The notes below the pieces were generated by a model. The model ran no database searches and was not told the DNA's origin. It worked only from the letters and a program-made list of their open reading frames with translations. From contig OX579641.1 of assembly GCA_951230915.1 (NCBI GenBank), forward strand, positions 11,408,001-11,472,000: a DNA stretch of 64,000 bases. Reading direction: 5' to 3'. The stretch's first letter is position 1, and the number at the start of each line of letters is the position of its first letter. The translations under genes were made by a program, and so were the position numbers. Source of the DNA: Antitrichia curtipendula. Its lineage: Eukaryota; Streptophyta; Bryopsida; Hypnales; Leucodontaceae. Shown in pieces: positions 1 to 12,760 of this stretch.

Positions 1-154
1 TTTCTCTCTCTTTGCCGTTGATCCTTGTAATTTCCTCTGGTATGCACGACTGAAAGCCATTCCTCTTATGTGTTTGTATTTGTTTGAGAGGTCACTGCTT
101 TTCCACTGGTGAGATGCACGTGACTGATACTATATTTTGCTCGTTAATGCACAG

Positions 155-2295
155 GAATGTGCCGAAGCTGTGAAGGCCGACTTTGGCAGCATCGACATCC
201 TGGTGCACTCACTGGCCAATGGACCTGAAGTAAGGACTCCAATCACGGAATATATTTTTGAATGCTGATCGTGTTAACGTTCCTCTTCAAAATTTTCGAC
301 TAAAATTTTGTCGTAGAGCTTTTGACTTCGTGTTGAATAGAACTTTATGGGGAAATAGGCTGTTGGACTAAATTTGTAGTTTATCACTGTCTCCAGGTAA
401 CTAAGCCGCTTATGGAGACCACTCGGAAGGGTTACTTGGCAGCAGTCTCCGCTTCCACATACTCCTACGTCTCGCTTTTGAAGTACTTTGTTCCTCTGAT
501 GAACCCAGGTACGAATAGAATGCGGAAGTCAATCGTGCGATGCTGTGAAGTGAGACCGTTGGCACATATATCACCTTAGTTCTTGGCTACTTGGGAGTTT
601 TTATTTTTATGTATGACTTAGGCTATTTGCTGCTGTCATGCGAGAGTGTTGCCCGGCTAAACGTAATGTCCTGTTAATCTCTTATATGTGAAGAAGTAAC
701 AGTGGCTCATGAAACGAAGGTGCTGTTCGGATATGAAGTAACGCATAGAGAAGATTAGCCTTGGATTTCTATTAGGTTACTTAGCACGTGACCTGCCGTG
801 GCGATTGACTTGGCTCGGATGATATTGGATGGCTGCAGGTGGTTCTTCTCTTTCTCTCACATACTTGGCATCTGAGAAGATCATCCCTGGGTAAGACTCG
901 GAGAGACTGTGAGATGCATGCACTTATGTCGTGCGCCTGTCATGATGATGCTTTTGACGTGTATGTTGAAATTTTTGAAGATTTGGATTTCTTATGCAAA
1001 TAGAATGCTTAACACTAAGTCTTCTGCCTGAGCAGTCACTGCCCAGTGATATCAATCGATTGTATTGTTTCTCGCCTGTTGGCATTTCCTTTCGTAATAT
1101 TTCTGTCGTATTGTTCAAACTATTCCTATCAGGGCACAGGAATGTGTTGGTAGCGATCTAGAGATTTCTTTGTTCTCTATGTACATCCTCCCCAGTACTT
1201 CATGCAAATACGATGACTGAAGGGTAAGATGGTTTGTACTTATGACAGATATGGGGGCGGGATGAGCTCTGCCAAAGCTGCGCTTGAGAGTGATACACGT
1301 GTAAGTTACTATGGAAGGATGGCTTCCAGGATCATATGTGGAGAATTTCACCAAAGATTACTTTGAGGATATTATATAGAAGTCATTCTTGCTGTGTCCT
1401 TCCAAGCATCCAGCTTAGTTAGTATCTTATTCCACTGGCCGTGTACTAATGTCAATTTCCTGTAACATGATATTGGTGCTGAGTTGGGGTTCCATACTTA
1501 AGATGAAATTGGTCTTTGGCTTCCTTTCAGGTTCTCGCGTTTGAGGTGGGCCGGAAGTATGGCATTCGGGTGAACACGATTTCAGCAGGTGTGGTAACGT
1601 AGAGAAGCTTATTATTGGTATCCTGAGACTGACTGTTCATAATCTGTTCGTCACGATGTGGTGGTCATTTATTACTTTCTGGTGACATACTGTATGAAAA
1701 GACTTTTGGATGCTTAGCAACTGCGTTGTGCCAGGTTGTTGGAGTCAGCTGTATGTATTAGAAGCTAATAAATGGGTTTAAAGTTGTGACAACCAAAATC
1801 AGGTGAAGGGTATGTTTTTAGCAATTTCTGGATCATATTGACAGTTGCATCTTTGTAATGCAGGTCCTTTGAGAAGCAGAGCAGCCAAGGCTATCGGCTT
1901 TATCGACGACATGATTAACTACTCTACTGCCAATGCGCCTTTGCAAAAGGAGCTAGAAGCTGGTAAGTTGTACACGCCTTCCATGCTACCATTTTCTTTT
2001 AAACGTCATTAGAGTGATGGAAGCTTGTGCATGACATTGTTTCGTCTATTTCTTCAGGTGTGCACTGTTTGGGAATCTTTTCCTTCAGTCTAATTCTGAT
2101 TTCCGATCATGTTGTGTGTGTATAGATGATGTTGGAAATACAGCTGCATTCTTGTCATCACCACTGGCTAGTTCTGTAACGGGGTCCTTGATCTATGTTG
2201 ACAATGGACTCCATGCGATGGGCTTGGCTGTAGACAGTCCAACGGTTTCTAAGGCAACTGCACCGACTCCTGAGAAAGCGAATGTTGCTGCTTGA
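155..2295 (+). CDS. MOD1: Enoyl-[acyl-carrier-protein] reductase (NADH), chloroplastic, copy 1; 5' part outside the window
   Basis: This gene encodes the plastid FabI-type reductase that reduces trans-2-enoyl-ACP in each cycle of type II fatty acid synthesis. Seven exons are visible: 155-229, 397-508, 839-890, 1249-1300, 1531-1588, 1864-1962 and 2126-2295. All are bounded by GT-AG and all keep one reading frame to the TGA at 2293-2295. They encode the last 205 residues and match exons 6-12 of copy 2 in length and phase. The segments [23 protein letters not shown] and [17 protein letters not shown] are the ENR active-site region, with the Tyr-x7-Lys pair of plant and apicomplexan ENRs. Bases 1-154 are intron, alignable to copy 2 intron 5, so the start, transit peptide and nucleotide-binding fold lie upstream. 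About 17 of 205 residues differ from copy 2, and 13 of these are in the last exon. No stop or frameshift is seen, so the visible part looks functional. Confidence 0.95.
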
Positions 2296-2560
2296 ATTCC
2301 AATTTTCGTGGCCTAAGACAGGGAGTTGGAACAGATTTTCTCAAACTGCTGATTGATTTGTTTTGTACTAATTGAGGTGTTATGGATCATTGTAGGAAGG
2401 GCTGCTGAGTTTGTTTTTTAAATTTCTGAGTAATTTTTCATTTTTTGGGGGTCTCTAATGGCAATGCCGACTATGCAGCTTTGAGCAATTAGTCGTACTC
2501 CTGTGGACCCCTTATAGAGGTAGTGTACTTTTCTGTTCGAATTTGGAGATAGTGGTTTGT
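2296..2560 (+). other. Probable 3' UTR of ENR copy 1
   Basis: After the stop, several stretches match the region downstream of copy 2, for example GTGGCCTA near the stop, TTTGTAC...GAGGT, GGATCATT-GTAGGAA, and further down GCTTTGAGCAA. The homology shows that the duplication carried transcribed 3' flank as well as coding sequence. No canonical AATAAA is placed, so the polyadenylation site is not fixed. Confidence 0.5.
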
Positions 2561-2987
2561 GGGAGTCCATCTCTGACACGTCGCCGCACAGTGTCGATGT
2601 TCCTTACAAGCACGCAGACGCTGAATAGGAGCATTGTTACTTATCTCTTACGTGCCTTCAGTGGTTGGAGCCCAAATACTGACCTTGAGTTTTATCGATG
2701 GTTCTAAATGTTAAGAACTTCCAAGTAACCTCTACTCTCAAGGTTATGGTTCAGTTTGTTTTTTCACGATATAAGTTTTAAAAAAGAGAAGAAGATTATA
2801 TAAGACTTTCGCATGAGCAAGGTCCTTGAATCAATTCTATAGTGTGCTCCTAGGGGACAGAATTAATCCTCAAAATCAGAATGTCACTCACTCATTCTAA
2901 TTGATTACTTTAATCAGAATGTTCTTTTATTTCAGTACCCCCCGACTTGTATTTTCTAACAGCAATCTGATGAACAAACAATATGGG

Positions 2988-3966
2988 TTAACCCCAAAGT
3001 GACAAAGAGGACAGAAAGTGTCCTCACACAATTTCAAGTCCAGCTCAAAGTGCTGTAACTTTTGCATCCAAGGTCCAAATTCAATAAAACTTATTGGAAA
3101 AGTTGCTTTCTCCCCTCTATTTTGTGTAGTAAAAATTTCAGATTAATCCAAGGTTTATTGATTTTTTGGAAGCCAAACGAAGTTCACAACTTCAATTTGA
3201 GTTCACCAAATTGTATTTTAGGGCTGCAACTTCGGGGCCTTGTATCTCCTTCATCCATTGCTCATTTTCAATAAAAAAAAATTGGGTTTTGTTCCCCTTG
3301 AAGTATAGTTACTGTGGTAAAGTTTTCAAGTCAATCCCAGTTGTTTTGAATGTTTGGGAGCAATTCGAAGTTCCAAATCCTGCCATTTTTGGAGTATAGT
3401 GAACTTTGGCGGCTTGTTTCTTCTTCATACAGAGTCCATTTTCAATAGTTCTTTTTGGAAAAATTGCGCATACTAGTCTAGTTTGTGTGGCTAAAATTTC
3501 ATGTTAATTCAAGAATTAATGAGTGACAGAGAAGCATTCTAGTAGAAGGAGGTTCAGCTTTAGATCTGTTTTTTGCAATTTTTCTTGCTGATTTTTGACA
3601 TTTCAAAGCTGTTTTGTAGACACAATGAGTCAATTGAATGAATTTTTTTCCCACCAATGTGTTTGTATACTAGTTTTGAATCATTTTGTAGTGTAAAGTT
3701 TTTTCATTTGAGTAGGTTTAGAAATCAAATTTCACCTCCAAATGTGTTTTGGGGAAAATTTCAGCATCCATTTTCAGCACTAAAACATTATGATCTTGTA
3801 ATCTATGTGGCCAATTGACTTCAAATTTTGTACATGTCATCTACAACATGTACACTACAAGATTGTACGGTTGAGATTTGTATAACTTGAAGACATTTAG
3901 ATCCATAAAGCTTCAAAAGCAATGATGTTTTCGAACCCCAGAAATTGAATGTCACTTTGGGGTTAA
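2988..3966. mobile_element. TTAA-flanked non-autonomous DNA element A (piggyBac-like termini)
   Basis: The 979-bp element starts TTAACCCCAAAGTGAC and ends in the exact reverse complement, GTCACTTTGGGGTTAA. TTAA at both ends fits a TTAA target duplication next to CCCC/GGGG termini, the signature of the piggyBac superfamily. The interior has no coding capacity. It matches the element at 24187-25151 over most of its length, for example the stretch AGTGCTGTAACTTTTGCATCC. It lies between the two ENR genes. Confidence 0.75.
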
Positions 3967-6866
3967 TGCCATTTTGGTTCTGTATGTATTTTATATTTTG
4001 TATACGTATTCCGCATTGTTCGAATTGTCCATATTTCGTATTTCGTATATGTACCATATCGTATCCTACACTATCCATATCCGTATTTCTTATTTTTCAA
4101 GATAAACAGTGTTGGACAGTGTTGGAGGGAGGGAGGGGAAATTATTTTTTGAAGATCAATGGCTCTTGTTTTTTTTTATAGTGGGGTGGGGTGTTAATTA
4201 TCAATTGGAGGGGATGTATCTTTTCTGTGGATAGTGGATAGTCATGCACATCTTATATGCTTCTTTAGTTGTACAAAAATAATTATTTTGTTGTTTGCTT
4301 TGTTCTCATATAATTTGATGGAGAGAGATTCAACATGATGCCTCCAATAATGTAATCAATCTTTTTTCAATAAATACTTAGCCATCTGCTAGGTGGATGA
4401 TAAATGTTTTGAAATGTGTACTTATTCAATTAGTATTTATTAAAGAGTTCCAAGAAAATTCATGAATTTTTTTAAAAAAAAAAAGAATATTCTAAGGTAT
4501 GTACACCCCTAATCATCACTAACAACAATTGAGTGTAGTTATTATTATAAAATATTATTATTATTATTAATTTATAAAAGAAGATCCCAATTTACTTTAG
4601 TATATAAGTAAATTAAAATGATAGTGTACATTCAAGTACCAAAATGTACCATACTATGACAATTATGTTCATTATAGAAATGCTCCCATTGGTGTTGACA
4701 ATGAATCCAATTACCTTATTCAGATATTGTATAAAAAAATTATGAAATTTCAAAAGATTGGTTACAATGTAGCAAAAATTGGTTCTAGGCTCTCTTAGAA
4801 TCTCATGTTGTAATTGTAATCATCTTGTGTTTTTGTGATGCAAATTATTCTAATATGTAAAAATATTTATTATTGTAATTTTGAATGGATTTGGTTGAGC
4901 TCACTTGAAGAAAATAAACATAATTTCTTTTTGTTAATTTATCATGGATGTCATAGATCTTATCACAATTTAAAAGGGTAGGTAGCAAATTGGTTGCACA
5001 ACTTTCCTACATTATTTCACTTGGACGAGCTCTCTATGCCACTCAATGAGTCTAATGGGGCTCAAACCAAAGTCAAACAAGGTAGTAGAAACTTAACTAG
5101 CTAACCAAGTTTGCAATTTAGAGATTGATTTTGTTTTCATCAACATGGTTTAATCATCTCCGTTCATTGAATGTAGGGATCTATTTTTTTTTCCTTCTTC
5201 TTCTTTCGAAATAGTTTCATGTTTTATTTAGCTCTTGATAAATTGTTGAAACAAAAGATGAAGCTTGTTGTACCTTACTTTAGGGTTTTAAAGGATTATA
5301 ACTCCATTTAAGAGTTATGGATAAAGTCATGGGGAGAAAATGAATGACCAATGGATGAAATCTGATCCATGTGGCATCATATATGGTTGAAATCCACTTG
5401 CTCAAGTAGATAAGGTGGAGTAGAAGAGACAACCTTCTTTCTTCATGATATAGTTTTTGTTTGTTTATCATGTGTTTGAAGAGTCATAATAAGTTTTGTA
5501 TTATGAGTTTTGGAATGAAAATTTAGTAGGACATTCTCTTTCTTGTTATGATTCTAAAAAGATATGACTCACTCTATTATAATTCAGTGCAAAAATTATA
5601 CTTAATGGAATGAGAGAGGGTCAAATGCTATAGGGATTAAGGGTCAAATTTTTGAACACCCATTATAATTTGGTTATTAAGTATCTAATTTTCAAATTTG
5701 GTATGACTATGTACTGAGTTGTTATTTTTTCAAAAAGTCATAGAAAAAGTAAAGGGGTGTTGAGTTATTACCGAATATAAGAGAGTAGACTTCAATCAAC
5801 TATAAATGTTGGAAAGTAAGAGATTTCAAATTCAAATTTGCAGGGTTTATAGAAATATATGTCAACTTTTTGAAAGGCTATTATATTCTTGATTTGGACT
5901 TTTAGAGAGGTTTTGGCACTCTTTTGAGAATTGAATGCACTTTCAAAGGCTTTTACATAGTTTGTATACAGTTTATACAACTTCTATATGAAATTATACA
6001 TTATATCCAATTTATACATCTTTTACATAAACATAAATTTATCATATACAACTTTTATATGAATAGACAATATTATGCATGTATTGTATATTTGACACAT
6101 ATATATAATACACAAATCATACAACTTCTATACAAATATATAATATTAAATTTGAATTATATAAGCTCTATATTTGATATATATGGATATGAATGCAACT
6201 TGATTTATACTTAGCATACTTATATGGATATATTGCATTCCATACGTGTGACATGAACATTGATATATTTCTCTCTGTAAATATTTATGCAAAATAATAC
6301 ATACATATATGTGAAAATTATTCACTATTCTTCTAGTTTTATGCCATATTAATTATTTCTGGACTATTCAATGAATTCTTAACTAAACATCTGAAGATCA
6401 CAAGATAATAACCTTGTGAGTTCTTCCAATGTTTATATAGATCTCTCGATGTTTTTATTTGATCTCTCGATGTTTTAGATTATCTCTTGATAACCATCAT
6501 GAGATCTCCCAGTGACCATTATTAGTTTTGGACTTTCAAAAGTCTAAAAGTAGTTAAATATGGCATTTTTGTGTGATTTGGGGATCTTTCATATATCAGA
6601 CCAATTCTAGTCAGAACTAGGAACTTGGTGTTTTTCCAAAACAAATCTTCTCAACTTAATAGTGTCATCAATATCTAAATTCCAAAGTTGCTCTTTAATT
6701 CAAATGTAAATGTCCCATTTTGGATTGTAACAATTATGGTTGTATGTATTTAATATGAATCAATGGTAGAGTTAGTTCGAAGGAGTAGCAATTTTTATTA
6801 TGCATTTGTAGAAGTAAACTTATCTCTTTAATTTGAACACTTAAGGATTATTGTAGAAATGGACAC
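3967..6866. other. AT-rich intergenic DNA
   Basis: No gene is seen. At 5950-6200 there is a degenerate AT-rich minisatellite built on variants of ACAACTTCTATA and TTTATACAT. The rest is simple A/T-rich sequence without recognised domains. Confidence 0.5.
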
Positions 6867-7453
6867 TTAACCCCTAAAGTCCCAAAGTCCCTACGGGAAA
6901 CTCTTGGGATTTGGGGTAGGTTTGCGTGATCTGAATTTGTAACAAGTTTTTTTGAATTTTTTGTGAGGAAAAAAAATTAGATTAGCTTTATGGGAATATA
7001 ATTTTTTTCAATCGGTGACTAGGAGCAAAAGTTATGCCACTTTAAGTCCAAAAAGCAATTTGAGGGGTAGGTAAACTAAAATCATAAAAAATTGATTTTT
7101 TTTTAATTTTTTAATTTTTTTCTCTATTATTATATTTTTGTATAAATTTGAAGCTTTAAACCATTCTATTTGGACTAATGATGAAAAAATTATGGACAAT
7201 CTTGTTTTTTGGGCAATCTAAGCATCTTCTTGAAATAAACTTGTTTTTTTCACTTTAAATGAAAATATCTTGCAATCTACATTGTCAAAGTTTTTGAAAT
7301 TTCTTCCATGCATTCTTATATTAGTCTAGTACATGATTCTATGATTAGATATGCAAAAAAAAACAATTTAAATTTTTTTTTGCTCTTTGCAATAGAAATA
7401 GCAGTTTTGAGTGGTCTTTGATGGAAAAAAGGCCTTGGAACTCTAAGAGTTAA
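6867..7453 (-). mobile_element. TTAA-flanked element B, shortened, in the ENR copy 2 upstream region
   Basis: The left end is TTAACCCCTAAAGTCCC and the right end is CTCTAAGAGTTAA, a decayed version of the family terminus. The inside matches the elements at 42529-43456 and 61643-62572: TTTATGGGAATATAATTTTT, GAGCAAAAGTTATG, TTGAAATTTCTTCC and a right end with GTTTTGAGTGGT. At 587 bp it is shorter than the usual 930 bp, so it carries an internal deletion. It ends 390 bp before the ENR copy 2 start codon. Confidence 0.65.
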
Positions 7454-7842
7454 CTTTGTAAGGACAATGAGGCTAAAAATGACTGATGGATGACTTTTAA
7501 GATCACCGTAGAAATGAAGAATGCACCTAATGTTGATTCATTTACAAATGGGATCATTTTAGGTGAATACCTTGCCGGTAATAGGGCTTGTCTTTTCAGA
7601 GTTAGCGTAGAGCATGCCCATTATAAGCGTAGAGTAGAGCATGCCCGTTATCCTGTTTCATTACAACAAACAAAATATCCGCGTTCACACTGCATCAGGG
7701 CCATCTGAACCACGCTCTTCGTCGTCTTCTGCTGCCCCGCGAACATCACACCAAGTCTCGTTCTTTCTGCTCTCCGTTTCTGCAAATCAGTCGCACTACG
7801 TTACCCAGTGTGTCTGAATTCCACTGTGCACAATTGTTGAGA
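7454..7842 (+). promoter_or_regulatory. ENR copy 2 promoter and 5' leader
   Basis: This is the 389 bp between the TTAA element and the start codon. A direct repeat, GTAGAGCATGCCC followed by ATTAT or GTTAT, lies at 7607-7625 and again at 7634-7652. Each copy holds the palindrome GCATGC. The only TATA-like string is ATTATAAG at about 7620-7627. From about 7710 the sequence turns pyrimidine-rich (CTCTTCGTCGTCTTCTGC), as in plant 5' leaders. The ATG at 7843 has a good context (GAGAATGGCC). Confidence 0.45.
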
Positions 7843-10800
7843 ATGGCCACCATGTCGATGCGCGCAGTGGCCGTGGCAACTGCTGTTTCCTCGTCGGCCT
7901 CTTGTTCCAATGTGCACCGACTGGGAAGCCGCGCCATGGTTGCGGAGCTGGGAGGAGGAGTGAGAGGACTGGGCATGGCTGCGGCCATTGCACCTGCCAG
8001 CACGCAGCTGCTGCGCTCCGTGCAGGAGACCAGGAAGCTGTCGAGGTCCGCGACGGGCGTGCGCGCTATGGCGTCTTCCAATGGCGCCTCGGTGCCTGGA
8101 GGGCTCCCCATCGATCTCCGAGGTTTGTGAGAATGTGATCGTCATTGAGTCTGTCCTTCAATTGTTATGCTTTTTGCTTTGTATCTTTGGTATTGGTGCG
8201 ATTCTGGCGTCCATTTTGATGATGGTTGGTGGATTTGTAGGGAAGAGAGCTTTCATTGCTGGCGTGGCCGATGACCAAGGATTTGGGTGGGCCATTGCGA
8301 AAGCTCTGGCAGCAGCGGGAGCTGAAATTCTCGTTGGGACGTGGGTGCCAGTAAGGGGGAGCAACCTGCTTGAATTGGATTGTTCCGAGTTTTTTGCGTC
8401 ATTTCCATGTTTTTTGTTGTGTTGGGGGTTTAGGGCTACTTCCTGCTTGTATGTAATTTGATTGATGTTTGTGTGGACTAATGTCCCGCAGGCCCTGAAC
8501 ATCTTCGAGAGCAGTTTGAGGAGGGGCAAATTCGATGAGTCCCGGAAGTGAGTGCACGCCTTAGGATCGCGTGAATAGTCTTGTATGTTCGGGTAAATTG
8601 GCATTGGAGTTGTGGGGGATGAATATGTGATCGATTCATTCAACCCCGCAGAGCATTGGTTTCATTGTGTGATCATGCTGACTTTGCTTGATTGTGCAGA
8701 TTGCCGAACGGGGGACTCCTGGAGATCAGGAAGGTGTATCCGTTGGATGCTGTTTTTGACACTCCGGAAGATGTGCCCGAGGATGTAAGTGGACCTCAGA
8801 GCTTGTGTCGAAAGCTGTTTGGTATTTTACTTACTGGTGGTTGCTTTGCTTTTGGTGATTGTGAATTGTTGAACTCGGTAGTTGAATCTTGGTTCCGCTG
8901 CAGTCGAATTTCTAGGTTTTGTGAAGAGCTATTCTTGTTTATACTAATGCTCATCCCCTTTATAGCCTGCCTCGCTCTACTGCAGAGCACAAGTTTCAAC
9001 ACAGTGGGTGGGAGCCTGACGTGCCGATGGTGCTATTACTGTATCCACTGTGGTAGTAGGTTCATCTTTTAATCGAGTTTCACTCATGGGCTTGTGGGAC
9101 TGATTTGTGCAGATCAAGAACAACAAGAGATACGCTGGGTCATCCGCATGGACCGTGCAGGTAACAATTCCGTTCTGTTTTTGTCTTTGATCTTTGTGGT
9201 TCCAATAACATGTAGAGCTGAAAGCCTTTCCCTTTTTGTGTCTATCTTCATAGGGGTTCCTTATTCACATTTCTCAATATCGAGGGAAATTTTTGCAGTC
9301 CCTGTGATTGTGTGACAAACTTACAAACTTATTCCATGAAGTCACTTGTACACTGGTGTTGATACTATGTTTCGCTCGGTATTGCGCAGGAATGTGCCGA
9401 TGCTGTGAAGGCCGACTTTGGCAGCATCGACATCCTGGTGCACTCACTTGCCAATGGACCTGAAGTAAGGATTTCAACCACCTAGTAAATGCTGGAATAA
9501 TGGTCGTGATTTTGGTCCTCTTCAAGGTTCTCGAATTTATTTATTTTTGTAGAGCTGTTGACTTCGTGTTTCAACAGAATATGGGAATATGGGCTGGTGT
9601 TGGGCTAAGTTTGTAGTGTATCACTGTCTCCAGGTAACTAAGCCGCTTATGGAGACCACTCGAAAGGGTTACTTGGCAGCAGTCTCAGCTTCCACATACT
9701 CCTACGTCTCGCTTTTGAAGTACTTTGCTCCTCTGATGAGCCCAGGTACGAATTGAATGCGGAAGCCATTCGTTCGATACCGTGGAGTGAGACCGTTGGC
9801 ATATATATCCCCTTAATTCTTGGCTACTTAGGAGTTTTTATTTTCAGGTATAACTTTGGTTTTGTATGGCAGTCATTTTGAAGTATTGTCTAGAGTTTTG
9901 ATAGAGTATTTCCTTCTAATTTTCTTCTTGTGAAGCAGTGATTGTTGCTAAGGAGTCGATTGTGCTATTCTGGATTTGAAGTAATCCGGAGAGAAGATTT
10001 AGCGCTGGATTTCTTACTGATTTTCTAACTGGTGACATAGGACTTATGGCAATTCATTTGACTTGGATGATATTGGATGGCTGCAGGTGGTTCTTCTCTT
10101 TCCCTCACTTACTTGGCATCTGAGAAGATCATCCCTGGGTAAGACTCGGAGAGTCTTGTGAGATGCATGAACTTGTGCTCCCATAATTTGATGATGATTC
10201 TCATTGGCATGCTTCTGAATCGTATATTGGAATTAGGTTACTATGGTTTTTTTAATTCAAAGAGGATGTCTCTAAATGCTTGGAGTTGAGTTCATCCTTC
10301 TGCCAGATTTGGCACTGCTTACTTTCTTTGCTTGATTTGTTTTCGATAGGGAATAATCGCTTGTCTGAGCACATCATCGTCTTGGGAACCATCTTTGTGG
10401 ACCATGTATGGCCTTTCCTGTATCTCATGCGGATAAAATGATTGACTAATGAGGTTGTCTATGCTTATGACAGATATGGGGGTGGGATGAGCTCTGCCAA
10501 AGCTGCACTGGAGAGTGATACACGTGTAAGCCCCTGATCTGTAGAAGATATGCATCCGAGATTTTTGTTTTAGGAATCCCTCTGAGGGTTGTTTAGAGCT
10601 CATGGCAAGATAGTGAGATTGTTTGTCTTGTCTTTTCTTCAAAATGTTTGTTTTGATAGTCTTATTCTTGCGCTGTGTGTCTTGTTAAGCTCCTGGTAGG
10701 GTAACATTACTTTAAAAGGAAGATTTTGTACGCTGAGACCATGTTGCTTTGTCTCGCTACAGGTTCTGGCATTTGAGGTGGGCCGGAAGTACGGCATTCG

Positions 10801-11519
10801 GGTGAACACCATTTCAGCAGGTAGGGAATTTTGGAGACTTTTACCGAGATTGCGCCTGTTAACTGGTTTCATTCTTTCCTTAGTTCCGATGGGCGTTTTA
10901 TGTGTTTTACGTGGCCTTCTGGTCTTACTATCGTGTAGGATGTTTGGATCTTTTACGGTGAATCTTGGTTTGCAACGCAGATGTGCTCATATAACGTAGG
11001 TGTTTGGTTTTGACTACTGCAACCAAAAATTTAGCCGAAATACGTGTCCGACGTTTTCTGGATCTTTGACTTTTGCGACATTGTTGTGCAGGTCCTTTGA
11101 GAAGCCGAGCAGCTAAGGCTATCGGGTTTATCGACGACATGATTAACTACTCCACTGCCAATGCTCCTTTGCAAAAGGAGCTAGTAGCTGGTGAGCCTTA
11201 CGTCATGCCGTCTGCACTACCCCAATCATTCTTGTTCATAGTATGATAGAAATTTGCAATGTTGTGGACTTGGTTGTAATTTGGCCTTGTGAGTGTTTGC
11301 TGAACTTCTAATACTTTTGTCTTGCTTCAATTTTGTTGTACGTGTGCAGATGATGTTGGACACACAGCTGCATTCTTGGCATCACCACTGGCTAGTGCTA
11401 TAACAGGGACATTGATCTATGTTGACAATGGGCTACATGCGATGGGGTTGGCCGTGGACAGCCCGACGGTTTCTAATGTAGCGACCCCAGCTCCCGAGAA
11501 GACTAATATTGCAACTTGA
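7843..11519 (+). CDS. MOD1: Enoyl-[acyl-carrier-protein] reductase (NADH), chloroplastic, copy 2; complete
   Basis: This gene carries out the last, NADH-dependent step of each elongation cycle of plastid type II fatty acid synthesis. Its exons are 7843-8122, 8241-8350, 8492-8547, 8700-8784, 9113-9160, 9390-9464, 9634-9745, 10087-10138, 10474-10525, 10763-10820, 11092-11190 and 11350-11519. They total 1197 bp, giving 398 residues against about 390 for the Arabidopsis protein. Residues 1 to about 85 are rich in Ala, Ser, Val and Arg with few acidic residues, as in a transit peptide. [21 protein letters not shown] (94-114) is the NAD-binding start of the Rossmann fold. [11 protein letters not shown] and [14 protein letters not shown] follow. 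Tyr264, Tyr274 and Lys282 fit the active-site residues of plant ENR. The ATG at 7843 is the first of several in frame and gives the best transit peptide. All junctions are GT-AG. The gene is a tandem duplicate of the gene ending at 2295. Confidence 0.97.
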
Positions 11520-11791
11520 ATTTCAATGCTGTGGCCTAGAGAAGGTGGATGAAATAGTTTTATTCTCGAGTTTCAAGCAGTTACAACTGCTGGGAGAGAT
11601 GTAGTTTGTACGAACTGAGGTAGTGTGGATCATTTGTAGGAATAGGTGATGAATTGATGATGGGTAGTCGGATGACCGCTTTCCTTTTCTTTGACATGTT
11701 CGAAACGCGGCTTTGAGCAAACCGGGCATACAATTGCTGCCTACTGAATCTCAATGTGGTTTACAAGGCAGTCAAATATTGAACAGCAGCG
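11520..11791 (+). other. 3' flank and probable 3' UTR of ENR copy 2
   Basis: The sequence is recognisably similar to the 3' flank of copy 1 for about 200 bp. It stops just before the TTAA element at 11792, so that insertion sits at or just beyond the transcript end. Confidence 0.5.
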
Positions 11792-12722
11792 TTAACCCCT
11801 AAAGGTCAGAGACTATGTTTTCACCAAAACCGCTCCAAAACTGTCATTTCTAGTACAAGTACCAAATTTTTGAAAAAAATCATTTTTGGACATTTGTAAC
11901 CGTAGGATCTTGTAATAAGCTGGTTTGAGAAGATGTGTAAAAAATTTCATAAATTTCCACTGTAGATTGCAAGATATTAACGTTCGAAGTGACAAAAATC
12001 CTTTTTTTTGTCCTTGCTAATTGGGTAGCTGCACTTCACAAGGTCACATTTGTATAAAAAAATGTCCAAAATGGTGGTTATTCTTTGGATTTATTCTTCA
12101 AGGCAAGTTTTCTACATGCTTGAAATTTTTTAGATCATATGGAGTTGTAAACATAGAAGAAAAAAGTAGTAAGTAGAAAGAAGTAGAGAATGATTTAAAA
12201 TACTAAATTGTTAACCATTTATTTATGGAATTGAAAAATGTCAATCCCAATGGTTGTAATGTTCTACGAGTAATAACAAACTACATCCAATGTTTTTATT
12301 TTTTTTCAAAAATATTGAAAACTGAATTAAATAAAGGACTTCAAAGTTTATTTTAGGGTAGAAAATCCATAACTGCCTGTAAACTAAAACTCCTCTTCAC
12401 TTTCATCTCATTGGTAAAAATGGAATGTTTCAAAGCTTTCCATGCATATATAAATCTAAAGAACCAATTTCAAATTTTTGTTTTTAAAATTAGTGATTTT
12501 TAAAGAAGTTTTTTTGGTTGCCTGTCGAGCAATGAAAACTATATATCATACAATAACTTTTTGACCAGGTAGTCAAAAGTTATGAAAATTGTTGGGTCTT
12601 AAAGCTACTCCTCGGGCACATGTTGTGTAAAAATTTCAATGGAAAAAATAAATTCCACTTGTAGTGAGCTATCCAAAATTGCTATGTTGCCAAAAAACAT
12701 GCTTTGGTCCTTTAGGGGTTAA
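11792..12722 (+). mobile_element. TTAA-flanked element C
   Basis: The 931-bp element has termini TTAACCCCTAAAGG and CCTTTAGGGGTTAA, a perfect 14-bp inverted repeat. The left subterminal part holds CTCCAAAACTGTCATTTCTA, shared with elements G and I and with the fragment at 26175-26311. The right part (GCTATGTTGCCAAAAAACATG) is shared in inverse orientation with element D. There is no coding sequence. It lies 273 bp after the ENR copy 2 stop codon. Confidence 0.8.
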
Positions 12723-12760
12723 GGCTGAAGAAAGTGTTTAGATTCGAAGACTATGTTGTA

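Noticed and set aside
7746..8145. Minus-strand open frames of 114 and 121 codons
   Set aside because: They are shadows of the GC-rich first exon of ENR copy 2, which has a clear protein match and correct splicing.
8158..9072. Open frames of 126-161 codons across ENR introns 1-4
   Set aside because: They run through spliced introns and mix exon and intron sequence. The exon model keeps the conserved ENR protein.
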